DNA of 64,000 bases from Ahaetulla prasina (GCF_028640845.1 NC_080544.1:57984711-58048710), one strand, 5' to 3'; numbered from the stretch's first letter, positions 49,204 through 61,626 are shown. Notes: generated by a model from the letters alone, not told the origin. Translations and numbers: made by a program.

Positions 49204-50123
49204 CTAAAAGAAAAACAGTACAAAATTGTGACCACGGTGCTATGCGTCAGCAACGATGCTAAGAAAGGAGGGGAATAGGGACAATTTGCAGTCTAGATTT
49301 TTGATTCGGCACACAATAATCCAACGTCACAACCAGAGCAAGTAGCAGCCAGCCACATGCGGTTTCTCACATGCAGTTTCCCTAAGTTTATCGTTGTAAG
49401 TTTACCAACCTAATAATCATATAATTTGCACTACGTTCTTCTAATCACTCAATGCATATGACCAGGCTCCAGAGACACTATCCCAAAAATATGTGTTGCT
49501 CTTAACAGTCAAAAAAAAAAATGCCCACTTGATTCTTCCAGATAAGGGATCCAATATTAAATGATGAGCATGTGGGCAAAAAAGCAGGCGGCTGTATTCA
49601 AGTTCTGCCCCTCCTTATTCAACAGCACAGACTGCTAACATCGCGTCAGATGCAAGTCTCCTTTCCTTGGTGGTTGAAAACTTCAGCAATCCATGAGAAC
49701 GGAATATCTTATCTTCTTTCCTACCCTAGGCACGACCGACTTGCCTTCAAGAGGGCATTTTGTCTATTGGGAGAGAGGCAAGAGACAAAAAATGAAGTGG
49801 CATAAGAATATACTCAACCATTTTAAAAATTTCTCTCCCCCCCCACTCCCGCGCCCATCAAACGGCATAGGTATTAAAAATGAAAAGTTATTCCCTATGA
49901 GAAAACAGACTTATACGAAAAAGCCTCCTCCACCCATCCTCCTCCGTTTACTGCTCCCTTTTTTGTTTTTCGTTGGAGAAAGATGGCAGAAAAATAGGTT
50001 GGGAGCAAAGAGTTTTTCCAGGAAAAGCAGCGACCCTCAATGATGGCAGCTGCTGGCTTTTTCCAACAACCCAAAAAAAAAAGGGGTGGTGGTGGAAGAG
50101 AAAGATGGGAATGAGAAACTCAC
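49204..50123 (-). other. SLK: Predicted 5'-UTR intron of SLK
   Basis: The donor CTG/GTGAGTTT at 50123 and the acceptor at 49204 bound a 920-bp AT-richer stretch between the CpG island and the start codon. If it is not spliced, the 5' UTR would be over 1 kb long. Confidence 0.5.
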
Positions 50124-50124
50124 C

Positions 50125-50760
50125 AGCCGAGACGGATTCTCGTCTCCCCTGCCGCAGGAGAAGCGATGGGGAGGATGACGCCCGCCGCCTTAAGCGTTAC
50201 TTCCTGTGCTCCCCCCCCCACGTCCGTCAGATAACGGGGCGGAGCACACAGGAAGGAGGCTCGGTGGTCTCGCTTCCTCTGCTTCCCCCCCAACAACCTC
50301 CCTTGCTCTTGTTCTCTCAACCGCCGCCGCGCGCGCACCCGCACGCAACGCAAACGCCCCTGGAATCTCTCCCAGCGCTTTCGCCTACACCCCACGCGGC
50401 GGCGCCTCCTCTCTCTACCGAGCTATACGCAGGCGCTCTGGCACTTCAGTTCCCTCGAGTGCGTCTTTCCCCCCACTTTTTTTTCTCTTTCGCCGTAATT
50501 CCCTCCTTCGGTTCTCGCCACCGGATATTATAACAAACAAAAGGCGGGACAGAAAGCCAAAAGATGAAATCTCTTCCGGTTTCTCTGCGCTAGCTCGTCC
50601 TGTCGGGCACCGTTCCGCCTTCGTGAACAAGCCAATGAGAGCGCCGCCGGTCTCTCTGGCGGGTAAGGCAGGCCGGGTTTAGAATCAAGGTCAGAGAAGA
50701 GCTGGGGGCGGGGGCGAGGGCGAGGGCGACGGGATTACTATGACTGGAAGCTCGAGGAAG
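50125..50760. promoter_or_regulatory. CpG-island bidirectional promoter, SLK (-) and STN1 (+)
   Basis: The local sequence is very rich in CpG, with many GCGC and CGCC runs, between divergent SLK and STN1. Visible elements are CTTCCGGT (50573-50580, an ETS-like site), CCAAT in GCCAATGAGAG (50632-50636, an NF-Y-type site) and a GC box GGGGGCGGGGG (about 50704). I see no TATA box. SLK probably starts in the left part and STN1 in the right part. Exact start sites cannot be read from sequence. Confidence 0.8.
50590..50662 (+). other. STN1: Predicted STN1 non-coding exon 1 (start uncertain)
   Basis: A good donor, GCGG/GTAAGG, occurs at 50663 on the + strand at the edge of the CpG island. Mammalian STN1 also has a non-coding first exon. 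The left boundary here is arbitrary, because the start site is unknown. Confidence 0.4.
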
Positions 50761-51180
50761 CCCTAGTATTGTGGGGGTGGGTGTCGGTTTATTTAGCGCT
50801 TCCTCTGTAACACCGAAGGACTAGGAAAGCAGGAACAGAACGTTTAAACACACCCGACTGGTGTTCTAGGCTGGGAATCCGAAACTTCAATTTACTCTTC
50901 CGACGATCACTTTCTTTAAACTGAGAATGCTTGGATGAGTGCGGATAGTCATGACAACTTTGAGGGGAGATCTGCAGTTTAGCCCTCAGCCAATCTGGAG
51001 CCACCTAACGTACATTGCAATCGGTTCATACATTTTGCAAATGTTTACGTGAAAAAGCGTGTACTGTAATGTATATCGTATCCGAATTTTGGTAGTCGTG
51101 AATAAAATCTTTTTATCTCGGATTGATGAAGCTGCAATGGTCATGTGGAAGAATTAACATTAGATTATATATCTCAATGG

Positions 51181-51318
51181 TGCTTTTTCAAGAGACAAGG
51201 TGGACTTTCTGGTTTTTCTTGGAAGAGGTTTTGCTTCTCATCCAAGAAGCTTCTTGGCTGAGTAGCCAAATGTCTCCCAAGAAAAACCAGAAAGTCCACC
51301 TTGTCTCTTGAAAAAGCA
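51181..51318. repeat. Perfect 42-bp inverted repeat with palindromic loop
   Basis: Arms 51181-51222 and 51277-51318 are exact reverse complements over all 42 bases. The 54-base spacer itself contains the 16-bp perfect palindrome CCAAGAAGCTTCTTGG (51242-51257). The sequence after the right arm (CATCTTTGGGACAACCATGACCTGGATGA) and the GAAGCTTCTTGG motif resemble the end of a retroelement seen in fish and reptiles, possibly Penelope-like. That assignment is a guess. Confidence 0.9.
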
Positions 51319-54306
51319 TCTTTGGGACAACCATGACCTGGATGATTGAGAATCGCCATAACAATTAGACTGTATACTTTTTAAAGAGCAAAAAGCTTTG
51401 TGCCTGGATGTTGATTCAAAAGCAAGTGTCTGCTGACCTCAAAAGAGCTTTACTGGAGTAAATATAAATACAATAGGCATGAAACATTGTAACAATACTT
51501 TGGTTATGTAAAGGCTTATGTTGAGAGAAAGGAATGTCCAAAGCTACTTATTCTATCTAGGACAATAATTAGGGTTGTTGCTTCCATTCTTGGTCTTAAA
51601 GCAAAAATGCTAGATTACTCGTACCACCTGTTTTGCAAATTCAGAGTAGTTCCATTGCGATTTCTATTTTTCGTTGAACATGGTGTATGAATAGCTTCCC
51701 ACTTTTCACTAATGTCCATGTGTTATAATTGAAATTATTTCGTTTTTATTGGAGAACTGGAGATTTTTGTCCTGCTTTAAGAAGATTTTTAAGGCCCATA
51801 TTTTGACTGCTACATTTCCCAGTTTATTCTTGAGTTTAGTTCTCTTATTAAATCCTGCTTATCCTTGCAGGTGCTAGTTTCTCATCTGATCTTGAAAAAC
51901 ATAATTGTTTACAAGTTTCAGACTACTAAGAGATAATTAAATATTTGTTCATCTTTTTAGGTAGAGTTCCTTTTATAACTTATTCTGATTTCATAAGCAT
52001 ACTTTAAATATTTTATTTTCAGTTTTAACACATCTTAATCTTGTTAAATTCCTGTACATAAAAGCCTCCATTTTTCATCCATCTGCTCTCTCTGACCTGG
52101 GAATCATTCTTCCTTCTTGATGGAAATTTTTTTTTAATAAAAATTGCCGGTATGGTAATAGTGATATGGCATTACCAGTTGTAATTTCAAAAATCTGAAA
52201 CCGTAGAGCTGCAATTTTCTCTGAACAATTTAAGGAATATACCCAACTGAGCAATATGACATGTAAAAGAAACTTTATAAAAACAGATTGCTGGGACACA
52301 AATGAGGAAAACAAAAATCATTGTCTGCTTGCATATAGATGGGCAATTTTTCATGTGAAGGTAATAGAAAAAGTAACTTTTTGAATAGAAACATTATTAT
52401 GCAGTTTTGTTCTAAATGTTGTTATACATCACTTTTAGATAAAATAAAAAATGTGAAATTGGAATGGTCCTGCTGTTTCATTGTGCACTTAACATAGTTT
52501 CTTTTTTCATTCAAATTTATCTGATGAATTAGTATCTCATTTTCTCAGTCATTTAGTAAAGTTTTTTTTTTTTACAAATTAAGTTAATCATATATGTATT
52601 TAAAGCAGATCATACGGTACGAGTAGCCTGATTTGAGTTCATGTCTCTGGGTTCTGTGACAAATTCATTCAGCTGCTGTAGAAATTAGATCCTTATATTA
52701 ATATTGAAACTAAAATAACAGTAGATTATATAACTGTGCAGGGAACCAACTGAGGATCTCCTTTTTAAAAAGGAGTGAACTGATCCCGTTTGGCAATTAG
52801 TAAAAGCCAAACACCTGGATTATGGAAGATAGTTTATTTAAGTTATAGCATAAAGCATACAATTTTTTTCTGTCTTTTTTCCCCCTGCAATGGTGCTTCA
52901 TATGCCAGTGATGCATCAGTCCTATAGATAATTAGTTAAATTAAGCTCCCCTAAATACAGTTGAATTCAAATCTCCAAAGGCTTGCTTAATAAGTGTGTA
53001 TAATTTTAATATTTCTTGCACAGTAGCATTAATTTTAATATTGTTTCTGTAGTAGAAATAATGCATTGTTTATCATTTTATAAAGATTTCCCAGTATAAG
53101 CAAAAATACTTTTTAAGCCAGTAAAATTGTTCTTTTATTTCATATAAAGTAAGCAGCTTATTACTAATTTATCAGATAAAGCAATTAAATTCTCCTCCTG
53201 GTGATAAAATGTCAGCTGAGTTCTTAATTGTTGTTGTACCTCATGTGATAAACTCTTCAGAGATTAATAAGAACACAAATCTTCTTAAGTAGATGAGGCA
53301 AAATATAGTTAGACATATTCTCTGATACATTAAAAATTTCTCTTAAAGAATAGTTGGCTGGATAAACAGTGGTCTTAAATATATACTTTTTATTAATATA
53401 TATTTGTGTATGTGTGCTATCTGAACTAGACTCAGCAAATGCAAAATATGTACAGTATTTCTGAGCTTTTTAATTATACTGTAAACTAAATCTTCACATG
53501 ATTTTTCAAGAGTTAATCCTTCTAAGCTCCTATTAAGGGTATTTGGGACTGTACTCTTAATAATGCAATCATAACAATTAGGCTCTATTGTGTATAATTG
53601 AAAACATAGAGTATATTCTATATTGTACCATGAAGTTAAGGTTATATTTTTTTGTTTATATACTATATTTCTATATTGTTAAACTTTGATCAGCTTGAAT
53701 GCTACCTCTACAAGAGTTAAGCTTGTGTTTGGAAGGACAAAAATTTTTATACATGAAATGTATTAGTTGGAAAAGTGAAAAATGTGTGAGATTTAAAAAA
53801 ATGTGAGACAGCTTATTAAAGTCAGAATCAATATCGTATTAATATTATATATTCATTATTGTACTTCAGTGTAGTAGCTAGTATTGCATGCATACATCAA
53901 TGTATTAAAATGAGTCAGTATGGTTGGTCAGTGCTTTGAATTGTAAGACAAAACTATTTCAGAGACCATGGAGTGAGCATCTGTTTTCTGTATTTGTGTG
54001 TTTCCTGAGGAGGGAGAAAAGGCAGCTGTACAGTCCTGGGAAAATATGCAAATTGGACTGTATGGCTATCATATAGAACCAAAGCACTCTTTGCCTCCAG
54101 ATACAAAATAATATACAGATGTATTCTGTGGTAGGAACAGAGGGTAACTTATAGGATCTCCTATGCAACTTTGCTTCATGGTAATTAGTGGAACAAGTAA
54201 AAATAGTTGCTTTCCCTCTATTGAAATAACATTAAACAAGAAAAACCAAAATGGGAACTGCCTGCCTAAATTCTCAAATAGCTGTCTTTTTACATATATT
54301 CTAAAA

Positions 54307-54644
54307 GGGACGTGGTAGTTCAGTGGCTAAGATGCTGAACTTGTTGATTGAAAGGTCAGCAGTTCAGCGGTTCGAATCCCGCGTAACGGGGTGAGCTCCT
54401 ATTACTTGTCCCAGCTTCTGCCAACCTAGCAGTTTGAAAGCACATAAATGCAAGTAGAAAAATAGGGACCACCTTTGGTGGGAAGGTAAGAGCGTTCCAT
54501 CCGCCTTTGACATTTAGTCATGCTGGCCACATGACCACGGAGACCTCTTTGGATAGCGTTGGCTCTTCGGCCTTGAAACAGAGATGAGCACTGCCCCCTA
54601 GAGTCGGGAATGACTAGCACATATATGCGAGGGGAACCTTTACC
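54307..54644 (+). mobile_element. Full-length tRNA-derived SINE with 18-bp target duplication
   Basis: The tRNA head has an A box in GGTAGTTCAGTGGCTAAG and a B box GGTTCGAATCC. The body has CCCAGCTTCTGCCAACCTAG and GGGACCACCTTTGGTGGGAA, and the end has GAGTCGGGAATGACTAGCAC. The flanks 54289-54306 and 54645-54662 match at 17 of 18 bases, as left by LINE-driven insertion. It is a well-known abundant snake SINE and not a tRNA gene. Confidence 0.92.
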
Positions 54645-55009
54645 TTTACATACATTCTAAAACAATAAATTTTAGGAGTTGATGGATTTAACTTTGTTTC
54701 CCTATAACATATGTAATTCCAAAAAGGTATCGTATTTCATGAATGCATGCCAAAGTTTATAAGTTTCAGTAAACTGGTATAAGCCGCCTAATGATGATTA
54801 AGGGCCTATGTGGAGAAGCATATAGAAGTTTTGCATTTGACTACTCCCAATTTAAAATATGTTTTTTATTTTCCAGATTCCCTATCATAACAGTAAATTT
54901 TTACATAATTGGATATATTTTTGTAAAATAGCATTTTTTCAGTTTTAGTACAGTAAGTGATTATGTTGCATATGACATGTTTATATTACATATGTTTTGC
55001 TCTCACCAG

Positions 55010-55074
55010 ATTTATTTCATATCAACTTTAATCGATGATTGGTTAGTCTGTTCTTGGAGCTAAATTATTTTGGA
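55010..55074 (+). other. STN1: STN1 5' UTR part of exon 2
   Basis: The acceptor TTTTGCTCTCACCAG ends at 55009. The next 65 bases are non-coding with no ATG in frame before the start at 55075. Confidence 0.7.
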
Positions 55075-55207
55075 ATGTGTGCTGCAGCTATAGAATCAGA
55101 AGATGAGGTCCCATCACTTTTGTGGGGTTTGAATCCAATTTTTTCATCCTTTGCAAGACTATACATTAAAGACATATTAGAAATGAAAGAGTCTAAACAG
55201 GTTCCAG
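55075..55207 (+). CDS. STN1: STN1 first coding exon (CST complex subunit, residues 1-45)
   Basis: STN1 (OBFC1) joins CTC1 and TEN1 in the CST complex, which binds single-stranded telomeric DNA and helps DNA polymerase alpha fill in the C-strand. The exon encodes [20 protein letters not shown], then [20 protein letters not shown] across the junction. This is close to the human N-terminus (SLLWGLDP, LYIRDILDMKES). The start is the first ATG after the acceptor. The donor is GTAAGT. The gene diverges from SLK at a shared CpG island, as in mammals. Confidence 0.94.
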
Positions 55208-57163
55208 GTAAGTAGTGAAATTGCTATGAACTTTATAGCTATATAAATACTATAGCTTGTTTTACTGAAAAATCAAGCATTATTATGTTGTGGTGGATAA
55301 TTTTGACTACAAATTCTCTCTATTCCTTTGGCACTTCCATTGATGTGCTGAAATCTCTTCCTTTTCGTTTCAATGTTGCATTACTTTCAGAGACCTCAAA
55401 CTAGAATCTTTTTATTTGTTTGGAACATAATGAAGGAATAATTTGAATCTAATAAATTTATAACTGTACAAAAATAATTAGAGGTATCTGTAGTTATTAC
55501 CAGAAAGAACCAATGAATTTTTTAAAATATTTTGAATTAACAGGTTTTAATCAGTAAAAATGTACATTTGATTCTGTTCTAATCTTTGTTTTTCTAAATC
55601 TTATCTATTTCTTGAACTTTATAAGACTGAATTATATAAAGTTGCTCGCCTCCATTGATTCTTGGTTGTAAGTCTTTACAAAGTATTGATTAATACTTTA
55701 CAAAGTATTGATTAGTATGTGATGTTATGATTTTTCTAGCACTAAAAACTCTGTGTCTTGATGTATATGGCCTAATTAAATTTTAATCCGGGGTTATTTA
55801 TATTTTAGGGTTTTTAAACTATTTTAAATGTTTTAAATGTTTTAAATTTTTGGCCATTTTGTAATATGTTTGTTTTAGTCTTGTTTTAATGTATATATTG
55901 CGCTTTTTTATTTGGCTGTACACCGCCCTGAGTCCTTCGGGAGAATGGCGGTATAAAAATCGAATAAATAAAATAAAATAAAATAAATAAATATAGAGGT
56001 AAGAGCATGGTTTTTAATTAAATGAAGTCATTTTATTCCTGTATGATTGCTATAACTACACAATCTATAATATAGACTACACCACAGATTGTATACATAC
56101 TGTACAACCAAGAAAAAAATACTGTATAACAGCTTTTTGTCTTTTTGTATATGATCTTGAATATCTTAAACATTGGAGAAAACTTGAAATTTAAAAAATG
56201 TGTTAGAAATGGCTCAGTCTTTCTGCCAATAATATGCTTAGCTGATTTCCTATTTTCCACCATTTGTATGTTTTACACAACAGCCTAAAAATAATTATTG
56301 GATACTTTTCATGCAAACTTCAGGATCTTCCACCTCTACACAAATGGAATAATGAATCATATTATGAAAATAGAATGTTTTCAGTTGTAGTACTATGTAT
56401 TATAGTCATCAGTTGGGGTGGCAAGTTTGTCATCGAGATCAGAATGAATCTTTGTTTTTAAATGGCAGAAAGAAAAGTTTGTAGAATATGAAATGACTGG
56501 CATTTAAGTGAGTTCCATATTAGTCTATCAGTGGCATATGGAAAAGGGAATGAGGATGTCATACCTGAACTGCATGCCCATAAAGAGGAATGGGCTTCAA
56601 TTACATTGCCTCAGCCACCAACTTGACTTTTTTTACTCTCCCTGCAGCTATCAGTAATTTAGATTGTGAACTGCTACTCAAAAATAATACTTCATGTGAA
56701 AAATAGCTATTGCTGAATAAAATTTAAGGGATAATTTTATGTGTACAAATTATTGTACACAATTAAATTGGGGTGGGGTACAGATTATGATAGCAAGTTG
56801 TCTAAACCCATAAATTGTGAATCTGTGGTTTGTTTTTTATCAAACTTTAATCAAATTTCATTGTCTTTACTTACAAAATAAAATTTTAAACATTTGATTT
56901 AAATATTCCATATATGTCATATTCAAATCTGAATTTTGTAATCTGAAACTAATGTATCAAAATATTGTAATACTGTATTTTTATAGATTGTTTTATATCA
57001 ATGATCATAACCTTTGGATTTCTTGATCAGGATATGTAAAGCTATTAAAATTAACATAATGGCTAAGATTAAAAATTGTTAGTAGCATTTGGGATTATGA
57101 TACAATGTTTTTAAAGAACTTAATCTAGGACTTTACTCTTTTCATTTTTTGTTTTTTTCTAAG
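55208..57163 (+). other. STN1: STN1 intron 2 with a LINE 3' end
   Basis: A + strand LINE 3' UTR lies at about 55772-55998, with CACCGCCCTGAGTCCTTCGG, TGGCGGTATAAAAATC and (AAATA)n. The rest is AT-rich with nothing recognised. Confidence 0.65.
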
Positions 57164-57259
57164 GTATATTCTTTTACAACAGACATCCAATAAGACAAGT
57201 GGATATTTTTGGTATGGTGGTTCTAATAAAAGAAAAAGATTCCTTTTATATTTGTGGAG
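57164..57259 (+). CDS. STN1: STN1 coding exon (OB-fold start, residues 45-77)
   Basis: This 96-nt exon (phase 1 to 1) encodes IFFYNRHPIRQVDIFGMVVL and IKEKDSFYICG. It aligns with human VFLYNGHPIKQVDVLG, the first strands of the OB fold. The acceptor is TTTTTTTCTAAG and the donor GTAATT. Confidence 0.94.
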
Positions 57260-57389
57260 GTAATTGATATTTCAAGATTTTTGTTTTTTAGTTTTAGTTT
57301 TTTAGTAGGATTAATATTCTGAATATTAATCTAGAATTCTGTAGAATTAATATTTCTAGAGAAATGTATATATCTCAGTCCCTCTAGGT

Positions 57390-57811
57390 CCGTGATGGTG
57401 AACCTATAGCACGCGTGCCACAGGTGGCACACGGAGCCATATCGGTGGGCACGCAAGTGTAGTCTTAGCTCAGCTCTGGCGCGCATGCGTGCATCGGCCA
57501 GCTGATTTTCAGACCTTCCGGTCCCACCATTTTCAGCCATTTGTACCATTTTCAGCCTCCGGAGAGCCTCCGGTATGGGTGGGGAAGGCCATTTTCACCC
57601 TCCCCAGGCTCCAAGAAAGCCTCTGGAGCCTGGGGAGGGGAAAAACAGGCCTACCGTGCCCATCGTGCCGTCACATTCCAAAAGGGTGAGTGCGGGGGTC
57701 ACATGTGCATGTGGGGGGCGCATTGAATTATGGGTGTGGGCACACGTGCTTATGACCCCCTGCACTCCCCCCGCTTTTGGCACGTGATGGCAAAAAGGTT
57801 AGCCATCACTG
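57390..57811. mobile_element. hAT-type non-autonomous element
   Basis: The element starts CCGTGATGGTGAACCTATAG and ends AAAAGGTTAGCCATCACTG, giving inverted termini of the same group as the element at 16912-17375. The interior is GC-rich with GGCACGC-type blocks. The flanking 8 bases do not match, so the target duplication is lost or mutated. Confidence 0.8.
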
Positions 57812-57863
57812 CCCTGAAATCACCTCTATAGGAAAGTTAACATTACTTATATTAAGACTGGTT

Positions 57864-58182
57864 ATAACAAATAATTCCCTCAAAATTGTCAAACTAGTTA
57901 CTAAGTCTGCATTACTATTAATCTTCTCATCGTTCCTATCACCCATTTCCTCCCACTTATGACTGTATGACTGTAACCTTGTTGCTGTTATCCTTAAGAT
58001 TTATATTGACTGTTTCCTAATATGATTTGATTGCTTATTTGTACCCTATGACTATCATTAAGTGTTGTACCTTATGATTCTTGGTGAATGTATCTTTTCT
58101 TTTATGTTCACCTAGAGCGTATGCACCAAGACAAATTCCTTGTGTTTCCAATCACACTTGGCCAATAAAGAATTCTATTAAT
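57864..58182 (+). mobile_element. 3' end of an L3/CR1-group LINE
   Basis: From AACAAATAATTCCCTC to CACTTGGCCAATAAAGAATT, this is the same 3' UTR as the LINE at 38763-40766. It is truncated just before its coding end. It lies 50 bases after the hAT element. Confidence 0.88.
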
Positions 58183-60208
58183 ATAGTCCAATAGTTCTGT
58201 ATCCCTTTTGCCTCCTCCTTATAGTTCAATGATTTAGGGAGGTATCTGCCTAAGTTGCTTCTGAATATTATCTTGTTTATAACCTTAAAAAATGCTTCAA
58301 ACTCTTCTCCCAAGCAACAGATCCTGCATATTTCCATTAAGGTTATCTTCTTGTATCATGTTTATATCATTCAAAATACTGCCTGCATTAACAGTGAAAG
58401 CCTATGCACGCATACTCAGAAATAAGTCCCTTTGTGTTCAATGGCAAATAATCAGAGTGTGATAATTTACACCTGGAGTAACCTTCAATTTGTTAATTCA
58501 CATCTCCTTCAAAAATTTTCTCTGACATCTTTTTAGATTTACCTCTAAAAGATGGAAGACAAAAATAGAAAATTGACCTGCCCACTTATATACTGATAAT
58601 ACTTCAACCTAGTTGTTTTGGTGACCAAAGCCATTTATTTCAGATAGTTGCTAAAAAGCAGAAACTTTGATCTTATGAATCAAAAGGCAAACATTTTCCC
58701 CAGGCACTCCTCACATTCAGTTCTGATATACCCAAATTCTTGGCTTAAAGCAAGTGATATTTTTCAGCTTTGGAGTATGGGGTAGGAATAGAAAAATTTT
58801 CTTCTAGTACTGCCTTCTGGGAATGTATAAGAAGGTATAAGTACTATATACCTAAATTAAATGCAAAACTATAGCACTTGCTTGATGCCAAAAATTCACA
58901 TCTATCCAAACATATTGCAAGGAATACAAGTATTATTCTTGCCTTGAACATTTCTAGTAGTTCAGAAGCTCTGAGTGTGAAAGAGAGGAAATGTGACTAT
59001 ATTATTCAGTTTCTCTTTGTGATCACCCTTTTTCACTATTATTGTAAAACTTCCATTTTTCATTTTGCAACCAGCTTCTTATTGCTACCCAAACAGAACT
59101 TAGCAAAAATAAGTATTTTATTGGGAATATTTACCTGTTTCCAATTACTCCTCATTTTCTGTTTCTCCACATGGTCAGACTATTTTTAGTTCATTTCTCA
59201 TACTGTGTACCAATGTGCCCCTCCCTGTTCTCATAGCCACAGTCAGGCTGAGTTGCCCAGAATAAATTGCAACTTCCCGTTCAGCTTAAAAATGAGGTTG
59301 TGCAGCTGGCGAGCTAAATAGCAAGTGTTGCATCAGCTGCCAAGCCCAAATGATTCATGAAACTCTCCTGTTTATGCATAGAAACTGCAAGAGAAAGAAA
59401 TAGGAAGCTCTTTTTTACTTTTCTAATGAAAAATCTGTACATTTATCTTAACTTTATTTATAATGACTTCATCATCAAAGAAAGAAGTTTTTTTACAAGG
59501 TTCTGAATAATGCATAATTACTGGTAACTAGTAAAATACATAGGAAAATGAAGAGGAGATAAATCATTGCCTAGATTTTAACCATTCTCAAGAATCACAA
59601 TGTTACTTACAGGGCTAACATAATAATGCATCTCAATAGTTAACAGAACAGAAGGATGGGGGTTGCAGAATTTTCAGCAACGGTTCCTTACAGAGTGAGA
59701 GTAAAATAGAAATGATCAGAAATAGAAAGCCATGCATATTAGAAGCAGTCTTTCAAACCAAGGACTGCTGAACTACTAGAAAGGTTTAAGAGCACGATTA
59801 ACACTTTTCTCAGCTGCTCTTCAATATATACTCAGCTTATGAGGAGACTAGCATTAATGACATATACTACTCCACAAACAGATGTCCTCATTTTACCTCA
59901 AATACTTGTTAATCTGCTTTGATATTCTTCTCTACCGCATCATTTTATAAATGCTCCAATCAATCCCAGATAAGGACTGCAAGAAGACAGAATCATTATT
60001 TATTATGACTAGAAAGATACTTTCTATAATAATTCCTATTATTATAATAGGAAATAGTAACCTTTAGAACAAAGAGAATTGGATGAAAGGAAGCTGGGAG
60101 AGTTTTAAACCCCAATGTCGTTGGCTAAAATGTAAGGCTTCTGTCTTTGTGGGATCAAGGGGGAAAACTTCTATCAAAATGACCTAAATTATCACTATTC
60201 TTTTCCAG
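58183..60208 (+). other. STN1: Rest of STN1 intron 3, nothing recognised
   Basis: AT-rich sequence between the LINE end and the third coding exon. No repeat was identified. Confidence 0.6.
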
Positions 60209-60280
60209 TGGATGATGGCACTGGTGTAATAAGCTGTACCTGCTGGAAAAATGCTGTAGCAGAAAAGAAAAAAATGTCAG
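60209..60280 (+). CDS. STN1: STN1 coding exon (OB fold, residues 77-101)
   Basis: This 72-nt exon encodes VDDGTGVISCTCWKN and then AVAEKKKMS. The DDGTGVI-CWK core is the typical OB-fold strand of RPA2-like proteins. The acceptor is TTTTCCAG and the donor GTAATA. Confidence 0.95.
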
Positions 60281-60555
60281 GTAATATTTTTTGCTGTTGT
60301 TTTCCTCTTTAAGGATATTCAGTATATTCTGCAGCCAAGGTTATTTTCAAACATTGACCTTTACAGTTACCCGTACCTTTTCATATCTTGCTTACTCATG
60401 AAAATGTGATTGTTGTAGTAGCCTTTGAAATATGGCATATTGTAGCATTGTTTCTTCTCATAATGGGGTATTTTCTTGGTTAAGTGTTGTATGTTCATTG
60501 ATGTATAAATATAGTATAGGTATTATAGTAATTTATGCTATTGTTTTTATTGTAA

Positions 60556-60766
60556 TACTGTGTTTCCCCAAAAATAAGACCATATCCTATATTTTTTTGA
60601 ACCCTGAAATAAGCGCTTGGCCTTATTTTCAGGGAGGTCTTATTATTTTGGGGCCTGTGGAGCAAGATGGGAATCCTCTTGCTGTCTTACCTGATTTCCA
60701 GCTCTGCGTTTAAATATTTTTGGGGAGGGCTTATTATCAGGGGATGTCTTATTTTTAGACTACAGT
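60556..60766. mobile_element. MITE-like element with AAAAATAAGAC inverted ends
   Basis: The element starts ACTGTGTTTCCCCAAAAATAAGAC. It ends GTCTTATTTTTAGACTACAGT, which is inverted relative to the start. GTAAT flanks both ends (60551-60555 and the bases after 60766). This matches a DNA element widespread in reptiles. The superfamily is not certain. It lies in an STN1 intron. Confidence 0.7.
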
Positions 60767-61131
60767 GTAATTGTGTTGTTTTAATCTGGTATTAGGATGT
60801 CAGTTATGTGCATTACAAGTTGATAATGTTTGGGGTAGCATATATGCTCAGTAATAAATTTAAAAATATATGTCACAGAAAGAAAAAAGAAAAGAAAATT
60901 GAGAAATTTATAGTTTTATCTATCCCTGTTTTGTTTTTTTCATCATGCTGCTGCTTAAGGAGCTTTCCTAAACAGCAGAATGGCAATTTTTAAGTGAGAA
61001 AAAATGCAAATTTATAGAAGCATGACTTGCATAATTGTAGTACTTGAGAAAATGTCTTTAATTTTATTGTATTCAGTGAACATTGTTATTAATAACATAG
61101 CACCTTATGAGATGTATATATTTCTCTGTAG

Positions 61132-61302
61132 ATTTGGAATCTCACCCAAGTACTTTAAGTGCTCTCACTCTAAGTGACTTGATAAGAAATCTCCAAATAG
61201 CAATTCGAAAAAAAACAATTCTCGAAATTGGTGATCTAATCAGAGTCCGTGGTTGCATTCGAATTTACAGGCAACAACGGGAAATCAAGGCTTCTATGTA
61301 TT
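61132..61302 (+). CDS. STN1: STN1 coding exon (OB fold, residues 101-158)
   Basis: This 171-nt exon encodes DLESHPSTLSALTLSDLIRN and KTILEIGDLIRVRGCIRIYR, then QQREIKASMY. GDLIRVRG is the conserved OB-fold strand (human GDTIRVRG). The acceptor is TTTCTCTGTAG and the donor GTGAGT. Confidence 0.95.
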
Positions 61303-61514
61303 GTGAGTAATTACCTTATAACAGTATGCATAATCTTTATTTTAAAGTTGCAGATTGTAATCTGAACATTTTTCAGAAAATACTGTTTCTTTCTGGTATG
61401 TAGTACCTCTTATATTGATGAATTTTGAATTATTTTATCTTAAATATGACATGTAAATAGTCTTTTAGCACTATTAACAATTTCAACATCTTTGCATTTC
61501 TCATATCTTTTCAG

Positions 61515-61626
61515 ATAAAGTTGATGACCCTATGATGGAAACTCAAATTTCCAGAATGCTAGAACTTCCTCGTTTATATAAGGATATTTATGATAAGAGA
61601 TTCCAGTTCCCAGAAGAAACACAGTG
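61515..61626 (+). CDS. STN1: STN1 coding exon (end of OB fold, residues 158-195); gene continues
   Basis: This 112-nt exon encodes YKVDDPMMETQISRMLELPR, then LYKDIYDKRFQFPEETQ. The donor chosen is CAGTG/GTCAGT, a weaker match, and read-through would stop at about 61670. The remaining exons, which encode the C-terminal winged-helix domains, must lie past 64,000. The STN1 model is therefore about half complete. Confidence 0.9.

Larger units (their letters stand above)
50663..55009 (+). other. STN1: STN1 intron 1
   Basis: Mostly AT-rich. It holds the 42-bp inverted repeat at 51181-51318 and the SINE at 54307-54644. I recognise nothing else. Confidence 0.6.
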
